Below are positions 37,239 through 46,670 of a DNA stretch of 50,708 nt, in pieces. The stretch is taken from positions 1 to 50,708 of the forward strand of contig SKQW01000177.1 in NCBI GenBank assembly GCA_007118805.1, given 5' to 3'. The translations under genes and the position numbers were made by a program. A model generated the notes under the pieces. The model made no database searches, was not told the origin of the DNA, and was given only the letters and a program-made list of their open reading frames with translations. Each line of letters starts with the position of its first letter. Within the stretch, counting starts at the first letter, position 1. This DNA is from Rhodobiaceae bacterium (GTDB lineage Bacteria > Pseudomonadota > Alphaproteobacteria > Rhizobiales > Tepidamorphaceae).

Positions 37239-37571
37239 ATGATCAACGGATTTGAGGACGTCCAGAAGCTCGGCAAGGCCAATCTCGACCTCGCGCTCAA
37301 GAGCTTCGGCGAGCTCAGCAAGGGCATGCAGTCCATTGCCCTGGAGATGGCCGACTATTCCAAGCGCTCTTTCGAGGAAGGCGCGGCAACCGCCGAGAAG
37401 CTGGCGGGCGCCAAGTCGCTGGACAAGGCCTTCGAGATTCAGAGCGATTACGTCAAGCGGTCCTATGAGGGCTTCGTAGCACAGGCCACCAAGGTCGGCG
37501 AGCTCTATGTCGACCTTACCAAGGAGGCCTACAAGCCGCTCGAAGGCGCGGTCGCAACCAACGGAAAGTAA
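37239..37571 (+). CDS. Phasin family protein
   Basis: The 110-residue phasin, mostly amphipathic helices, starts [20 protein letters not shown]. It continues with [20 protein letters not shown] and [20 protein letters not shown], the phasin_2 type pattern. Phasins coat polyhydroxyalkanoate granules. AAAGGAG stands ahead of the ATG, the promoter is strong, and a classical terminator follows, so this is a single-gene, highly expressed unit. Two TGC-N3-GCA sites at the promoter suggest PhaR control. No PHA synthase gene is in the window. Confidence 0.92.
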   Translation: MINGFEDVQKLGKANLDLALKSFGELSKGMQSIALEMADYSKRSFEEGAATAEKLAGAKSLDKAFEIQSDYVKRSYEGFVAQATKVGELYVDLTKEAYKPLEGAVATNGK

Positions 37572-37607
37572 GCTCGGCGCCCCTTTTGGGAGCATGCCAG
37601 CGAAATG

Positions 37608-37638
37608 AGCCCGGCCTTTTGGCCGGGCTTTATTTTTT
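37608..37638 (+). terminator. Intrinsic terminator of the phasin gene
   Basis: AGCCCGGCC (37608-37616) and GGCCGGGCT (37621-37629) form a perfect nine-pair stem with a TTTT loop, followed by the T-rich tract TTATTTTTTT. This is a textbook rho-independent terminator, 37 bases after the stop codon. Confidence 0.93.
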
Positions 37639-37813
37639 TGGCGCTTGCCGCGCTCGGGCTGTGGACCCAAGGCATCGACGGCTTATGTTAAGCGATGGCT
37701 GGAATCCAGCCGCCCGCAACCCTACAATGCTGCAAAGCGTTGACAGTGGCCGTGGTCCTTCGGAAAGCTCGGAGTTCCGACAGAGCATGATTGCGTTTCC
37801 GGAGTTGAGAACG

Positions 37814-38188
37814 ATGAGCGGCGCAGCCTTCGATGCCGAGACCCGCATGGCGCCGAGGATGAGCCAACGCGACCGCGGCAACGGCGACAACGGTTCGGGC
37901 ACGGAGATCGTCACCCGAACCCGCACAAGGACCAAGCGGCCCAGCCTCTACCGAGTGCTGCTGCTCAATGACGACTACACACCCATGGAGTTCGTCGTTC
38001 ATGTCGTGGAGCGGTTCTTTAACAAGAGCCGGGAGGAGGCCACCCGAATCATGCTGCACGTCCATCATCACGGCGTCGGCGAATGCGGGGTCTTCACATA
38101 TGAGGTGGCTGAGACCAAGGTAACCATGGTTATGGACTTTGCCCGCAAGCACCAGCATCCTTTGCAGTGCGTCATGGAGAAGAAGTAG
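37814..38188 (+). CDS. clpS: ATP-dependent Clp protease adapter ClpS
   Basis: The 124-residue adapter delivers N-degron substrates to ClpAP. The N-terminal 45 residues are a polar, Arg/Gly-rich extension, as expected for the ClpS flexible arm. The core follows: [20 protein letters not shown] (the NDDYTPM substrate pocket), [20 protein letters not shown] and [11 protein letters not shown] chose the ATG at 37814 ([12 protein letters not shown]) with GGAG ten bases ahead; the frame extends to 37586 but that crosses the phasin terminator. clpA follows 10 bases after the stop. Confidence 0.95.
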   Translation: MSGAAFDAETRMAPRMSQRDRGNGDNGSGTEIVTRTRTRTKRPSLYRVLLLNDDYTPMEFVVHVVERFFNKSREEATRIMLHVHHHGVGECGVFTYEVAETKVTMVMDFARKHQHPLQCVMEKK

Positions 38189-38198
38189 GATTTCAGCC

Positions 38199-40652
38199 GT
38201 GCCATCCTTCTCACGCAGTCTGGAACAGGCCCTGCACCGGGCCCTCGCGCTCGCCAATGAGCGCCATCACGAGTATGCCACGCTGGAGCATCTGCTTCTG
38301 GCCCTGATCGAGGATCAGGATGCTGCGGCGGTGATGCGCGCCTGCAATGTCGACCTCGATGTGCTGCGCCAGAATTTGCTCGACTACGTCGACAGCGAGC
38401 TCGACAACCTCGTCTCGGATGTGGGCGAGGACTCCAAGCCCACCGCCGGCTTCCAGCGGGTGATCCAGCGCGCGGTGATCCATGTCCAGTCCTCGGGCCG
38501 CGAGGAGGTCACCGGCGCCAACGTGCTGGTCGCCATCTTCGCCGAGCGCGAGAGCCATGCGGCGTATTTCCTGCAGGAGCAGGACATGACCCGCTATGAC
38601 GCGGTCAATTACATCAGCCACGGCATCGCCAAGCGGCCCGGCTACTCGGAGACGCGCACCGTGCGCGGCGCTGAGGACGAGGCGACCGAGGCGGAGGATG
38701 GCGAGAAGAAGAAATCGGATGCGCTCGAGGCCTACTGCATCAATCTCAACCAGAAGGCCAAGGATGGCCGTGTCGACCCGCTGATCGGCCGCATGCCGGA
38801 ACTGCGGCGCACCATCCAGGTCCTGTGCCGGCGCCAGAAGAACAATCCGCTCTTTGTCGGCGATCCCGGCGTCGGCAAGACCGCGATCGCCGAGGGGCTG
38901 GCCCGGCAGATTGTCGAGGGCGAGGTCCCGGAGGTCCTCAAGAAGGCGACGATCTTTCAGCTCGACATGGGCGCGCTGCTGGCTGGCACGCGCTACCGCG
39001 GCGATTTTGAGGAGCGCCTCAAGGCGGTCGTCAAGGAGATCGAGAAGTATCCCGGCGCCATCATGTTCATCGACGAGATCCATACCGTGATCGGGGCCGG
39101 CGCAACATCCGGTGGGGCGATGGACGCGTCCAACCTTCTCAAGCCGTCCTTGCAGAGCGGCCAGCTACGATGCATCGGCTCGACCACCTACAAGGAATAC
39201 CGGCAATATTTTGAGAAGGATCGGGCGCTGGTGCGGCGCTTCCAGAAGATCGACGTTACCGAGCCGACGGTGCCCGACACCATCAAGATCCTCAAGGGAC
39301 TCAAGCCTTATTTCGAGGATTTCCACGGCCTCAAATATACCAACGAGGCGATCTCGACGGCGGTCGAACTGTCGGCGCGGCACATTCACGACCGCAAGCT
39401 GCCCGACAAGGCGATCGACGTTATCGACGAATCGGGCGCCTCGCAGATGCTTTTGCCCCCGTCGCGGCGGCGGCGCATGATCGGGGTCAAGGAAATTGAG
39501 GCGACCGTCGCGACTATGGCCCGGATTCCGCCGAAATCGGTGTCGAAGTCCGACTCCGAGGTGCTGTCGCATCTGCAGGAGAACCTCAAGCGCGTCGTGT
39601 TCGGCCAGGACAAGGCGATCGAGGCCCTCTCCGCGGCGATCAAGCTCGCCCGGGCTGGCCTGCGCGAGCCGGAGAAGCCGATCGGCAACTATCTCTTCTC
39701 CGGGCCGACCGGCGTCGGCAAGACAGAGGTCGCGCGTCAGCTTGCCGAGCTTCTGGGCGTCGAGCTTGTTCGCTTCGACATGTCGGAATACATGGAGCGT
39801 CACACCGTCTCGCGGCTCATCGGCGCACCGCCCGGCTATGTCGGCTTCGACCAGGGCGGGCTGCTGACCGACGCGATCGACCAGCACCCCCATTCGGTGC
39901 TCCTGCTCGACGAGATCGAGAAGGCGCATCCGGATCTGTTCAATATCCTGCTTCAGATCATGGATCACGGAAAGCTGACCGACCACAACGGCAAGCAGAT
40001 CGACTTCCGCAACGTGATTCTGATCATGACCACCAATGCCGGGGCCGCCGACCTGGCCAAGCCGCCGATCGGCTTTCAGCGCACCAAGCGCGAGGGCGAC
40101 GACCAGGAGGCGATCAACCGCATGTTCGCGCCGGAGTTCCGCAACCGGCTCGACTCGGTCATCTCGTTCGGCAATCTGCCTACCGAAGTGGTGGCGATGG
40201 TGGTGGAGAAGTTCGTCCTCCAGCTCGAAGCCCAGCTTGCCGACCGAGGAGTCTCCATCGAATTGTCGAAGGAGGCGAACGCCTGGCTGGCCGACCGCGG
40301 GTATGACGAGCAGATGGGGGCTAGGCCGCTGGCACGCGTGATACAGGAGCACATCAAGAAGCCGCTGGCCGACGAAGTGCTGTTTGGCCGGCTCAAGGAT
40401 GGCGGCGCGGTCAAGGTCACGGTCGAAACCGACGACAACGGCGAGGAGCGCCTGGCGTTCGACTTCCCGGTGGTCGGCAAGCCGCGCAAGAAGGACAGCG
40501 AGAAGCCCAAGCGCAAGCGTCCAAGCGGTAACAAGCCCAAGGGCGGGGGCGGTAGTGGCGGCGGCGGTCGGACGGGGTCGAGGAAGCGCCCGGGGTCCGA
40601 TAGTCGCGGCGGCGGCGCCTTCGTGCCCAAGATCCCGCTACCGAGTGAATAG
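38199..40652 (+). CDS. clpA: ATP-dependent Clp protease ATP-binding subunit ClpA
   Basis: The 817-residue AAA+ unfoldase feeds ClpP. The N-terminal Clp_N repeats ([33 protein letters not shown]) bind ClpS. The first nucleotide-binding domain has GDPGVGKT near residue 222 and the second [13 protein letters not shown] near 502, followed by [20 protein letters not shown]. The start is GTG at 38199 with AGGA ahead. The C-terminus carries an extra Lys/Pro/Gly-rich tail of about 55 residues (from [12 protein letters not shown] through a Gly-rich run to [10 protein letters not shown]), longer than in E. coli ClpA. Confidence 0.97.
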   Translation: MPSFSRSLEQALHRALALANERHHEYATLEHLLLALIEDQDAAAVMRACNVDLDVLRQNLLDYVDSELDNLVSDVGEDSKPTAGFQRVIQRAVIHVQSSGREEVTGANVLVAIFAERESHAAYFLQEQDMTRYDAVNYISHGIAKRPGYSETRTVRGAEDEATEAEDGEKKKSDALEAYCINLNQKAKDGRVDPLIGRMPELRRTIQVLCRRQKNNPLFVGDPGVGKTAIAEGLARQIVEGEVPEVLKKATIFQLDMGALLAGTRYRGDFEERLKAVVKEIEKYPGAIMFIDEIHTVIGAGATSGGAMDASNLLKPSLQSGQLRCIGSTTYKEYRQYFEKDRALVRRFQKIDVTEPTVPDTIKILKGLKPYFEDFHGLKYTNEAISTAVELSARHIHDRKLPDKAIDVIDESGASQMLLPPSRRRRMIGVKEIEATVATMARIPPKSVSKSDSEVLSHLQENLKRVVFGQDKAIEALSAAIKLARAGLREPEKPIGNYLFSGPTGVGKTEVARQLAELLGVELVRFDMSEYMERHTVSRLIGAPPGYVGFDQGGLLTDAIDQHPHSVLLLDEIEKAHPDLFNILLQIMDHGKLTDHNGKQIDFRNVILIMTTNAGAADLAKPPIGFQRTKREGDDQEAINRMFAPEFRNRLDSVISFGNLPTEVVAMVVEKFVLQLEAQLADRGVSIELSKEANAWLADRGYDEQMGARPLARVIQEHIKKPLADEVLFGRLKDGGAVKVTVETDDNGEERLAFDFPVVGKPRKKDSEKPKRKRPSGNKPKGGGGSGGGGRTGSRKRPGSDSRGGGAFVPKIPLPSE

Positions 40653-40688
40653 AATCCCTGCCGGAGCGGACGCTGGCCACGGCTCGTC

Positions 40689-41399
40689 GTGACGGGGGGC
40701 AAGGCGAGGGGCGGACGCGCCTTCCTGCGCGGCGTTGGCGGTGTCTTCTCGGTGCCGGGGCTGGTGCTGAGCGCCTCCTTCTTCGGCTTCGGCGCGTTTG
40801 CCCGCGAAAGCGGGCTTGATCTTGCCCAGACCGTGTTCATGGGCGGCATATTCGCTCTGCCCGGGCAGGTGGTCCTGGCCGACGAAATGGCCACGGGGGC
40901 AGGGTTGGCCGCGGCGTTCATCGCAGTCACCCTGACCGCGGTGCGCCTGCTTCCCATGACCGTGGCGCTCGTGCCCGTTATCCGGGACGAGCGCACGCCG
41001 CTGTGGCAACAGCTCGTCCTGTCTCACCTCGTGGCCGTCACGGTGTGGGTGATGGCGCTGCGGGAGCTTCCGCAGATGCCGCGCCCGGCGCGTGTGCCCT
41101 TCCTTGCCGGGCTGGGAACCGGGCTGCTGCCGACTGTGCTGGCTTTTGCGGCGGCGGGACATGTGATCGCCGGTGCTGTGCCCGGCCCCCTGGCGGCCGG
41201 GCTGATGTTCCTGACCCCGATCTACTTCCTGCTGTCGATGGTGGCCGCTGCCCGCGAGCGCCTTGATGGCATGGCGATCGGCACTGGCCTTGCGCTGGGG
41301 CCGATCTTCTATGTCTACGCGCCCGGCTTCGACCTGCTTCTAACCGGCTTGGTGGGCGGAAGCCTGGCCTACGGCCTGAGCCGATGGCTGCGGCGATGA
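40689..41399 (+). CDS. azlC: AzlC family branched-chain amino acid exporter, large subunit
   Basis: The 236-residue protein has an N-terminal GVGGVFSVPGLVLSASFFGF segment and about six to seven helices. FMGGIFALPGQVVLADEMAT and TLTAVRLLPMTVALVP carry the typical AzlC loop motif. AzlC pairs with small AzlD to export branched-chain amino acids in Bacillus; here the substrate is unproven. The start is GTG at 40689, without a strong ribosome site. Its stop overlaps the AzlD start (ATGA), so the two are coupled. Confidence 0.85.
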   Translation: MTGGKARGGRAFLRGVGGVFSVPGLVLSASFFGFGAFARESGLDLAQTVFMGGIFALPGQVVLADEMATGAGLAAAFIAVTLTAVRLLPMTVALVPVIRDERTPLWQQLVLSHLVAVTVWVMALRELPQMPRPARVPFLAGLGTGLLPTVLAFAAAGHVIAGAVPGPLAAGLMFLTPIYFLLSMVAAARERLDGMAIGTGLALGPIFYVYAPGFDLLLTGLVGGSLAYGLSRWLRR

Positions 41400-41749
41400 T
41401 CTATTCGGGAGAGGTCTGGCCGTTCATCGTTATTTTGGTGGCGGGATTCCTCGCCACCGACCTGTGGCGCTGGCTCGGCGTGCTCACGGCGCAGCGGATA
41501 GACGAATCGAGCGAATTGCTGCGCTGGGTCCGCGCCGTCTCGACGGCACTCGTTGCCGGGCTGGTAGCACGGATCGTGCTGTTCCCGGTCGGCGCCATGG
41601 CCCTTGCCCCGCTGTCCGGACGGGTCGGCGCCGTCGCTGTCGGTTTTCTCGTCTTTATCCTCGTCAGGCGCAACGTCTTCGCTGGCATCCTGGCCGGCGA
41701 GGCGGTGCTGGTCGCACTGACGGTGGCGGCCTCCGGCCAGCTGTTCTGA
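41396..41749 (+). CDS. azlD: AzlD family exporter, small subunit
   Basis: The 117-residue protein has four predicted helices, including WPFIVILVAGFLATDLWRWL and AVAVGFLVFILVRRNVFAGI, which match AzlD. The ATG at 41396 overlaps the AzlC stop by the four-base ATGA, the best argument for the start and for co-translation. The frame could begin at 41384 in the middle of AzlC but adds nothing conserved. It ends five bases before the convergent HIT gene. Confidence 0.85.
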   Translation: MIYSGEVWPFIVILVAGFLATDLWRWLGVLTAQRIDESSELLRWVRAVSTALVAGLVARIVLFPVGAMALAPLSGRVGAVAVGFLVFILVRRNVFAGILAGEAVLVALTVAASGQLF

Positions 41750-41754
41750 TCGAG

Positions 41755-42180
41755 TCAGTCCTGGAGAGCGGCGCGCAGCCGTTCCGCGTTACGGGCGAGC
41801 ACCGCCTCGTCCTCCTTGATCGCAGCCGGGGGCTTGAGCTCGACCCCCGCGCGGCGCGGGATGACATGGAAGTGGGTGTGGAAGACGACCTGGCCGCCCT
41901 CGGCTTCGTTGAACTGTTGGATGATCGCGCCTTGCGCCTGAAAGGCCTTCAACCCGGCGCGCGCGATCATCTGCACGGTGGCCATTACCGCGCACAGATC
42001 GGCGATCTCGATGTCGAGAACATTGCGCGACGGCGCCTTCGGAATGACCAGCGCATGCCCGTCGGCCCGCGGCATGATGTCGAGAAAGGCGAGCGTATTG
42101 TCATCCTCGAAGACCTTGTGAGCGGGCAGTTCGCCGCGAATGATCTTGGCGAAGATGTTGTCGTTGTCATAATCGGGCAT
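41755..42180 (-). CDS. HIT family protein (Hint-like nucleotide hydrolase)
   Basis: The 141-residue protein has the Hint-like start NDNIFAKIIRGELPAHKVFE and HALVIPKAPSRNVLD. The catalytic histidine triad is in VVFHTHFHVIPRRAG. Bacterial members hydrolyse adenosine 5'-phosphoramidates. It is the last gene of a minus-strand run (RidA, phosphodiesterase, GNAT-like, HIT) with 57 bases from the previous gene. It converges with azlD. Confidence 0.93.
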   Translation of the reverse strand: MPDYDNDNIFAKIIRGELPAHKVFEDDNTLAFLDIMPRADGHALVIPKAPSRNVLDIEIADLCAVMATVQMIARAGLKAFQAQGAIIQQFNEAEGGQVVFHTHFHVIPRRAGVELKPPAAIKEDEAVLARNAERLRAALQD

Positions 42181-42237
42181 CGATCGGCCTCCGCGCTGTT
42201 GCCACCGTCCGTTTGCTTCCAGAGGTCAGGTCTCGCG

Positions 42238-43464
42238 TCAAGCGTCCCCGCCGGTGCATTTGCGGAACGGCGCGTGGGCGGCGAGAAGCTGCGACTCCTC
42301 CGCCACATAGGCCCGTTCGCTTTCGAGATAGTCGGCCACGGCCCGTCGCAGGCCGGGATGGGCGATGAAATGGGCCGAACGAGTCGTCACCGGGACATAG
42401 CCGCGGGCCAGCTTGTGCGGCCCCTGGGCGCCCGCCTCGACTCGGGACAATCCGGCACCGATGGCGAACTCGATGGCCTGATAGTAGCACAGCTCGAAAT
42501 GCAGGAAGGCGTGATCCTCAAGACAACCCCAGTAGCGCCCGTATAGCGCATTGCCGCCGATGAGGTTGAGCGCGCCGGCGATGTAGCGGCCATTGCGCCG
42601 GGCCATGACGAGCAGCAGGCGATCGGCCATGGCCTCGCCCAACAGGCTGAAGAAGCGGCGGTTGAGATAGGGCCGCCCCCATTTGCGGCTGCCGGTGTCC
42701 ATGTAGAAGGCAAAGAAGGCGTCCCAGTGCGCCTCGCTAATCTCTGTGCCGGATATCCACTCCACCGCGATCCCGGCATGGGTGGCGGCGCGCCGCTCCC
42801 GACGGATCGTCTTGCGTTTGCGCGAGGTCAGGGCGGCAAGGAAGCCGTCGAAGTCGGCGTAACCATGGTTCAGCCAGTGGAACTGCTGGTCCGTGCGCTG
42901 GAGCATGCCGTGATTGGCCAGAAGGTCCCACTCCGGCTGTTCGAGGAAGGTCCAGTGCACCGACGAAGCCGCGTGGCGGCGACACAATTCCAGCGCCGCG
43001 GCGATCAGTGACTTGCGGCTGTCATGGCAGTCGGGCCGGGCGAGGAGCCGGGGGCCGGGCACCGGCGTGAAGGGCACAGAGCATTGCAGCTTCGGATAGT
43101 AGCGCCCGCCGGCGCGCTCGAAGGCGTCGGCCCAGCCATGGTCGAACACGTATTCGCCCTGGGAGTGGCTCTTGAGGTAGCAGGGCATCGCCGCTGCGAT
43201 ACGCCCCGAGGCATCACGCAGCACGAGATGCTGCGGCAGCCAGCCGGCCCGCGCGCTGACCGCGCCCGAAGCTTCGAGGCAGGACAGGAATTCGTGCACG
43301 ACGAACGGGTTACGGGGATCGCCCGCGTCTGGCCCGGCCGGATCACCCGGCCCGGTGTGTGCGCAGGCATTCCATTCTGCCGGGTGCACCGTCGAGATTG
43401 CATCGATGATCTCGACGGTCACCTGACCGCCATCCGTCGCCGCTCCGGCGTCGTGATCGTTCAT
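42238..43464 (-). CDS. FemAB-like / COG3146-type N-acyltransferase
   Basis: The 408-residue protein matches the large GNAT-related family with a FemAB-like double fold. NPFVVHEFLSCLEASGAVS and YCHDSRKSLIAAAL-type segments come first. AALTSRKRKTIRRERRAAT carries a strongly basic patch, and FFAFYMDTGSRKWGRPYLNR with ALYGRYWGCLEDHAFLHFEL follow. The function in this family is not known; FemAB-like proteins transfer amino acids to cell-wall precursors, which is only analogy. The ATG at 43464 lies 26 bases after the phosphodiesterase stop. Confidence 0.85.
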   Translation of the reverse strand: MNDHDAGAATDGGQVTVEIIDAISTVHPAEWNACAHTGPGDPAGPDAGDPRNPFVVHEFLSCLEASGAVSARAGWLPQHLVLRDASGRIAAAMPCYLKSHSQGEYVFDHGWADAFERAGGRYYPKLQCSVPFTPVPGPRLLARPDCHDSRKSLIAAALELCRRHAASSVHWTFLEQPEWDLLANHGMLQRTDQQFHWLNHGYADFDGFLAALTSRKRKTIRRERRAATHAGIAVEWISGTEISEAHWDAFFAFYMDTGSRKWGRPYLNRRFFSLLGEAMADRLLLVMARRNGRYIAGALNLIGGNALYGRYWGCLEDHAFLHFELCYYQAIEFAIGAGLSRVEAGAQGPHKLARGYVPVTTRSAHFIAHPGLRRAVADYLESERAYVAEESQLLAAHAPFRKCTGGDA

Positions 43465-43490
43465 TGCGCACCCTGCTCGGCAACGCGGCC

Positions 43491-44228
43491 CTATGGCCGG
43501 AAGCCCTCGAAGATGATCTGGTCGGCCCAGCGTTGCGCCTGCGCTCGTTGCGTCTCGTCGTGCACAGTCCAGGCCAGAAGGGGCAGACCGAAAACCCGCC
43601 GGGCGACGAGCGGCCCGAGCTGCGGCAGATCGTCCACCCGGTAGGCAATGAAATGGGGCCTGGATTGCGGGAAGTGAAGAAGGTGGCGCAGGCGCAAGCG
43701 CTGCGCGGCGTCGGTGGCCGGCGGGGCCCACTGGTTAGAGGCCTCGGCGACAACGCCCCGAGGCAGGAATATTGCGATACGCCGGAAGGCCTGGATCGCC
43801 TTAGGGTCGAATGACATGACAGCGACCGGGCCAGGATAATCTTTCAGGAGGTCGACAATACGGGCGCAGAACTCGGGCATCCCGCTCCAGTCGGTCTTCA
43901 CCTCGATGATGAGCGGCGTGCGGCCAGCCACGAGGTCAAGCAACGCCCGCAGGGTAGGGATGCGCTCCCTGGTCCCCTTAAGCGGGATCTTGGCGAGCTG
44001 GTCGGCCGTCCGTGCGGCAACCGGACCGACCTCTCCGGTGAGCCGTTCCAGCGCGGCGTCATGAAAAACCACTGGCTCGAGGCCGGCCGCCGCCTGGACG
44101 TCGACCTCCACCGCGAAACCCGCCTCCAGCGCCGCCTCGACGGCCTGCAGCGAGTTCTCGACGATCCGCCCGTCATGCAGCCCCCGATGGGCGACGGGCC
44201 GGCTCGTCACCCAATCGAGCCGCGCCAT
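43491..44228 (-). CDS. Glycerophosphodiester phosphodiesterase
   Basis: The 245-residue TIM-barrel enzyme hydrolyses glycerophosphodiesters. RPVAHRGLHDGRIVENSLQA has the catalytic His-Arg and Glu-Asn, FAVEVDVQAAAGLEPVVFHD has the metal ligands and second His, and TPLIIEVK the final Glu. No signal peptide is present, so it is cytoplasmic. It is in the same run as the RidA gene upstream (27 bases) and the GNAT-like gene downstream. Confidence 0.92.
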   Translation of the reverse strand: MARLDWVTSRPVAHRGLHDGRIVENSLQAVEAALEAGFAVEVDVQAAAGLEPVVFHDAALERLTGEVGPVAARTADQLAKIPLKGTRERIPTLRALLDLVAGRTPLIIEVKTDWSGMPEFCARIVDLLKDYPGPVAVMSFDPKAIQAFRRIAIFLPRGVVAEASNQWAPPATDAAQRLRLRHLLHFPQSRPHFIAYRVDDLPQLGPLVARRVFGLPLLAWTVHDETQRAQAQRWADQIIFEGFRP

Positions 44229-44255
44229 GAAGCCTTCGCCTTCTCAAACAGGCTC

Positions 44256-44717
44256 TTAGGCAATCTCGAAAATGCCTTCCACTTCGACGGCGACGCCGAA
44301 GGGCAGGGCAGCGACACCCACGGCGGAGCGGGAGTGCTTGCCTTTTTCGGCGAGCGCTTCAACCATGAGGTCGGATGCTCCATTGATCACTTTGGGGTGA
44401 TCGCCGAAATCCGGCGCGGAATTTACAAATCCCGTCAATTTCAAGCAGCGCACGCGGTCGAGATCGCCGCTTGCCAATTTCGCCACGGCAAGCAGGTTGA
44501 CCGCGCACAATCGCGCCGCCGCCTGGCCTTGGTCCACTGTGAAGCCGGCGCCGAGTTTGCCCTGATACTCCAGCCCGTCCGGTCCCATGGGCACCTGACC
44601 TGAGATGAAGAGCTGATTGCCGGACCGGACGAAGGGCACGTAGTTGGCCACCGGCGGCTTCGGCGTGGGCAGGGCGATGCCAAGTGCGGCTAGGCGCGAC
44701 TCGACGGTCTCGGTCAT
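44256..44717 (-). CDS. RidA family (YjgF-like) protein
   Basis: The 153-residue protein has the RidA fold, with NYVPFVRSGNQLFISGQVPM early, QAAARLCAVNLLAVAKLASG in the middle and SRSAVGVAALPFGVAVEVEG at the end. That last stretch contains the Arg-containing ligand motif. Members hydrolyse reactive enamine/imine intermediates of amino acid metabolism; this is the longer YjgF-type subgroup. The ATG at 44717 has GAGG ahead; the frame extends to 44912 across the divergent promoter region. It heads the minus-strand run. Confidence 0.9.
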   Translation of the reverse strand: MTETVESRLAALGIALPTPKPPVANYVPFVRSGNQLFISGQVPMGPDGLEYQGKLGAGFTVDQGQAAARLCAVNLLAVAKLASGDLDRVRCLKLTGFVNSAPDFGDHPKVINGASDLMVEALAEKGKHSRSAVGVAALPFGVAVEVEGIFEIA

Positions 44718-44844
44718 GATATGCCTCGCGAGGTTTGTGAGACTCGGGATCGAAGGGATACTCGTGGAGCAGGATATTCGCAGCGCCGACCCGATAAGAC
44801 AAGACGCCGCAATTCGGCCTCCCTCATACCCTAGGGCCGCTTCC

Positions 44845-45699
44845 ATGAAGGGCACCAGATCAACGTCTGCCGCATTTGGCCCCGCTGTTGTTGCCGTGAC
44901 CGCTTGTGTCATCGCGGGATCAAGTGGGGCGGGGGTTCAAGCGGCGACACCCGGGGAGCCGGGCCTTGCCGCCCATCGAGCGGTCTATGAGATGTCGCTG
45001 GGCCAAAGCCGCGGCGCCAGCACCGTCACCGACATTTCGGGTCGGCTGGTTTTCGAGGTCCAGGGCTCCGCCTGCGCGGGCTATTCGGTCAGCCGCCGCT
45101 TCGTTAGCCATATCGCGAGCGAGCAGTCGGTGACCACGAACGATCAGCGGCTGACCACATTCGAGGAGCCTGACGGCTCGCGCTACCGTTTCATATCCCG
45201 CAGCTACCATGGCGAGACGCTGCGCGAATCGGTCAATGGCCTCGCGACCCGCCGCGACAATGCGGTCCATGTCGATCTGTCCGAACCCCAAGACAGCGAA
45301 CTGCTGCTGCCATCCGACGTGCTCTTTCCATTCCAGCACCTGAAGAAGCTGATTGCGGCGGCGCACAACGGTGAAACCATGGTTTCGGCCAATGTCTTCG
45401 AGGGGGCCGATGCCGGCCAGACAGTCTACGAGGCCTCTGCCGCCATCGGGCTGCCTGGAAGCGGCGCGGTGCTGCCCGTCATCGCCGACATCGAGCCGCT
45501 GAGCGATCTGCCACGCTGGCACGTCGATATCGCCTATTTCGATCATTCCGAGGGGCTCGCCGAGCTGCCCGAATACGAGTTCAGCTACACGCTACTGTCC
45601 AATGGCGTGAGCACCGATGTTTTCCTCGACTATGGCGACTTCACGCTGCGCGGCGAGCTCGTGTCCCTTGAGCTTCTCGACACGCCGGCATGTGAGTAG
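44845..45699 (+). CDS. eipB: EipB-like cell envelope protein (DUF1849)
   Basis: The 284-residue protein has a signal peptide ending near GVQA. The DUF1849 core contains LAAHRAVYEMSLGQSRGAST, GRLVFEVQGSACAGYSVSRR and YRFISRSYHGETLRESVNG. The Cys of GSACAGYSV and the Cys of the C-terminal TPACE match the pair that forms the disulfide in Brucella EipB. EipB is a periplasmic beta-spiral protein supporting envelope integrity. The ATG at 44845 places the signal peptide at the N-terminus. It is divergent from the RidA gene with 127 bases between starts. Confidence 0.87.
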   Translation: MKGTRSTSAAFGPAVVAVTACVIAGSSGAGVQAATPGEPGLAAHRAVYEMSLGQSRGASTVTDISGRLVFEVQGSACAGYSVSRRFVSHIASEQSVTTNDQRLTTFEEPDGSRYRFISRSYHGETLRESVNGLATRRDNAVHVDLSEPQDSELLLPSDVLFPFQHLKKLIAAAHNGETMVSANVFEGADAGQTVYEASAAIGLPGSGAVLPVIADIEPLSDLPRWHVDIAYFDHSEGLAELPEYEFSYTLLSNGVSTDVFLDYGDFTLRGELVSLELLDTPACE

Positions 45700-45749
45700 G
45701 GCAGGGAGCCTAGCCTGCACCTGCGGGTCCGATCGCTCAAGGCGGCCGT

Positions 45750-46668
45750 TCAGACCTCCCAGAGCCGGGCGGCCCCGCGCACCCCGCTGGCGTCGCCGAA
45801 GCGCGGTTGACGCACCTTAATGATAGGGTGGGCCGCGAATATGTGGCGCGCGGCGGCGTCCGGCAGCCGACGGTAGAGGTGCGGCATGCGCGACAGTCCG
45901 CCGCCAATCACGATCACCTCGGGATCGAGCACATCGACTATGATCGCCAGTCCGCGCGCAAGGCGCGACAGGTGCCGGTCCAGGCTGGACCGCGCGGCAT
46001 GGTTGCCGGCGGCAGCCCGGCCGGCGATCTCCTCGGCGCTGAGCGCTTCGCCGGTGTGCAGCGCGTGGTCGCGTTCAAGGCCGAGCCCCGACAGCCATGT
46101 CTCCAGGCAGCCGTGGCGCCCGCACCAGCAGGCAGGGCCGGGATATTCTTCGGTCTCCGGCCAGGGCAGCGGCAAATGCCCCCATTCGCCGGCGCAGCGA
46201 TTCGGCCCGTCGGCGAGGCGGCTGTGCACCGCATAGCCGCCGCCGCATCCGGTGCCGAGAATGATGCCGAAGACGCTGCGCGCATCGGCCCCGGCGCCGT
46301 CGGCGGCTTCCGAAAGGGCGAGGCAGTTCGCGTCGTTGGCAAGCCGCACCGGACAGCCAAGCTCGGCTTCGATGTCGGCGGGGAAGGGGCGGTTATTGAG
46401 CCAAACAGAATTTGCGTTCTGGACGCGGCCGGTGACCGGAGAGATCCGACCCCGGCATTCCGATTCCAACCGGCAGCCGGGTCCTCGCGCCGACATCGTG
46501 CTCCAGCTCCCTCACCAGGCGGGCTACCCCTGTCACCGTCGCATCGTAGCTTCCGCGCGGCGTGGGGCGCCGGCGCTGGGCACGTGCGTTGCCGTCCTCC
46601 GCATGCACGAGGCCGGCGATCTTCGTTCCGCCGAGATCAATGCCGATCGTGAGGCCGCTTGCCGGCAC
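45750..46668 (-). pseudogene. ROK family sugar kinase, interrupted by a one-base frameshift
   Basis: The N-terminal part (GTG start 46668) reads [20 protein letters not shown] with the ROK phosphate loop, and continues to LPVGIGMPGS near 46450. The frame then runs on as DLSGHRPRPERKF to an early stop. The correct continuation, ISPVTGRVQNANSVWLNNRP, is in the next frame, and continues through RLANDANCLALSEA and ILGTGCGGGYAVHS to the zinc-binding CWCGRHGCLETW. It ends EVIVIGGGLSRM...LWEV at 45750. Removing one C of the CC at 46447-46448 restores a 305-residue ROK kinase (918 bases plus one). It may be a sequencing error or a recent inactivation. Confidence 0.88.
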
Positions 46669-46670
46669 CG

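Noticed and set aside
39165-40352. A 395-codon minus-strand open frame over clpA
   Set aside because: It mirrors the conserved AAA+ sequence of ClpA and lacks family features.
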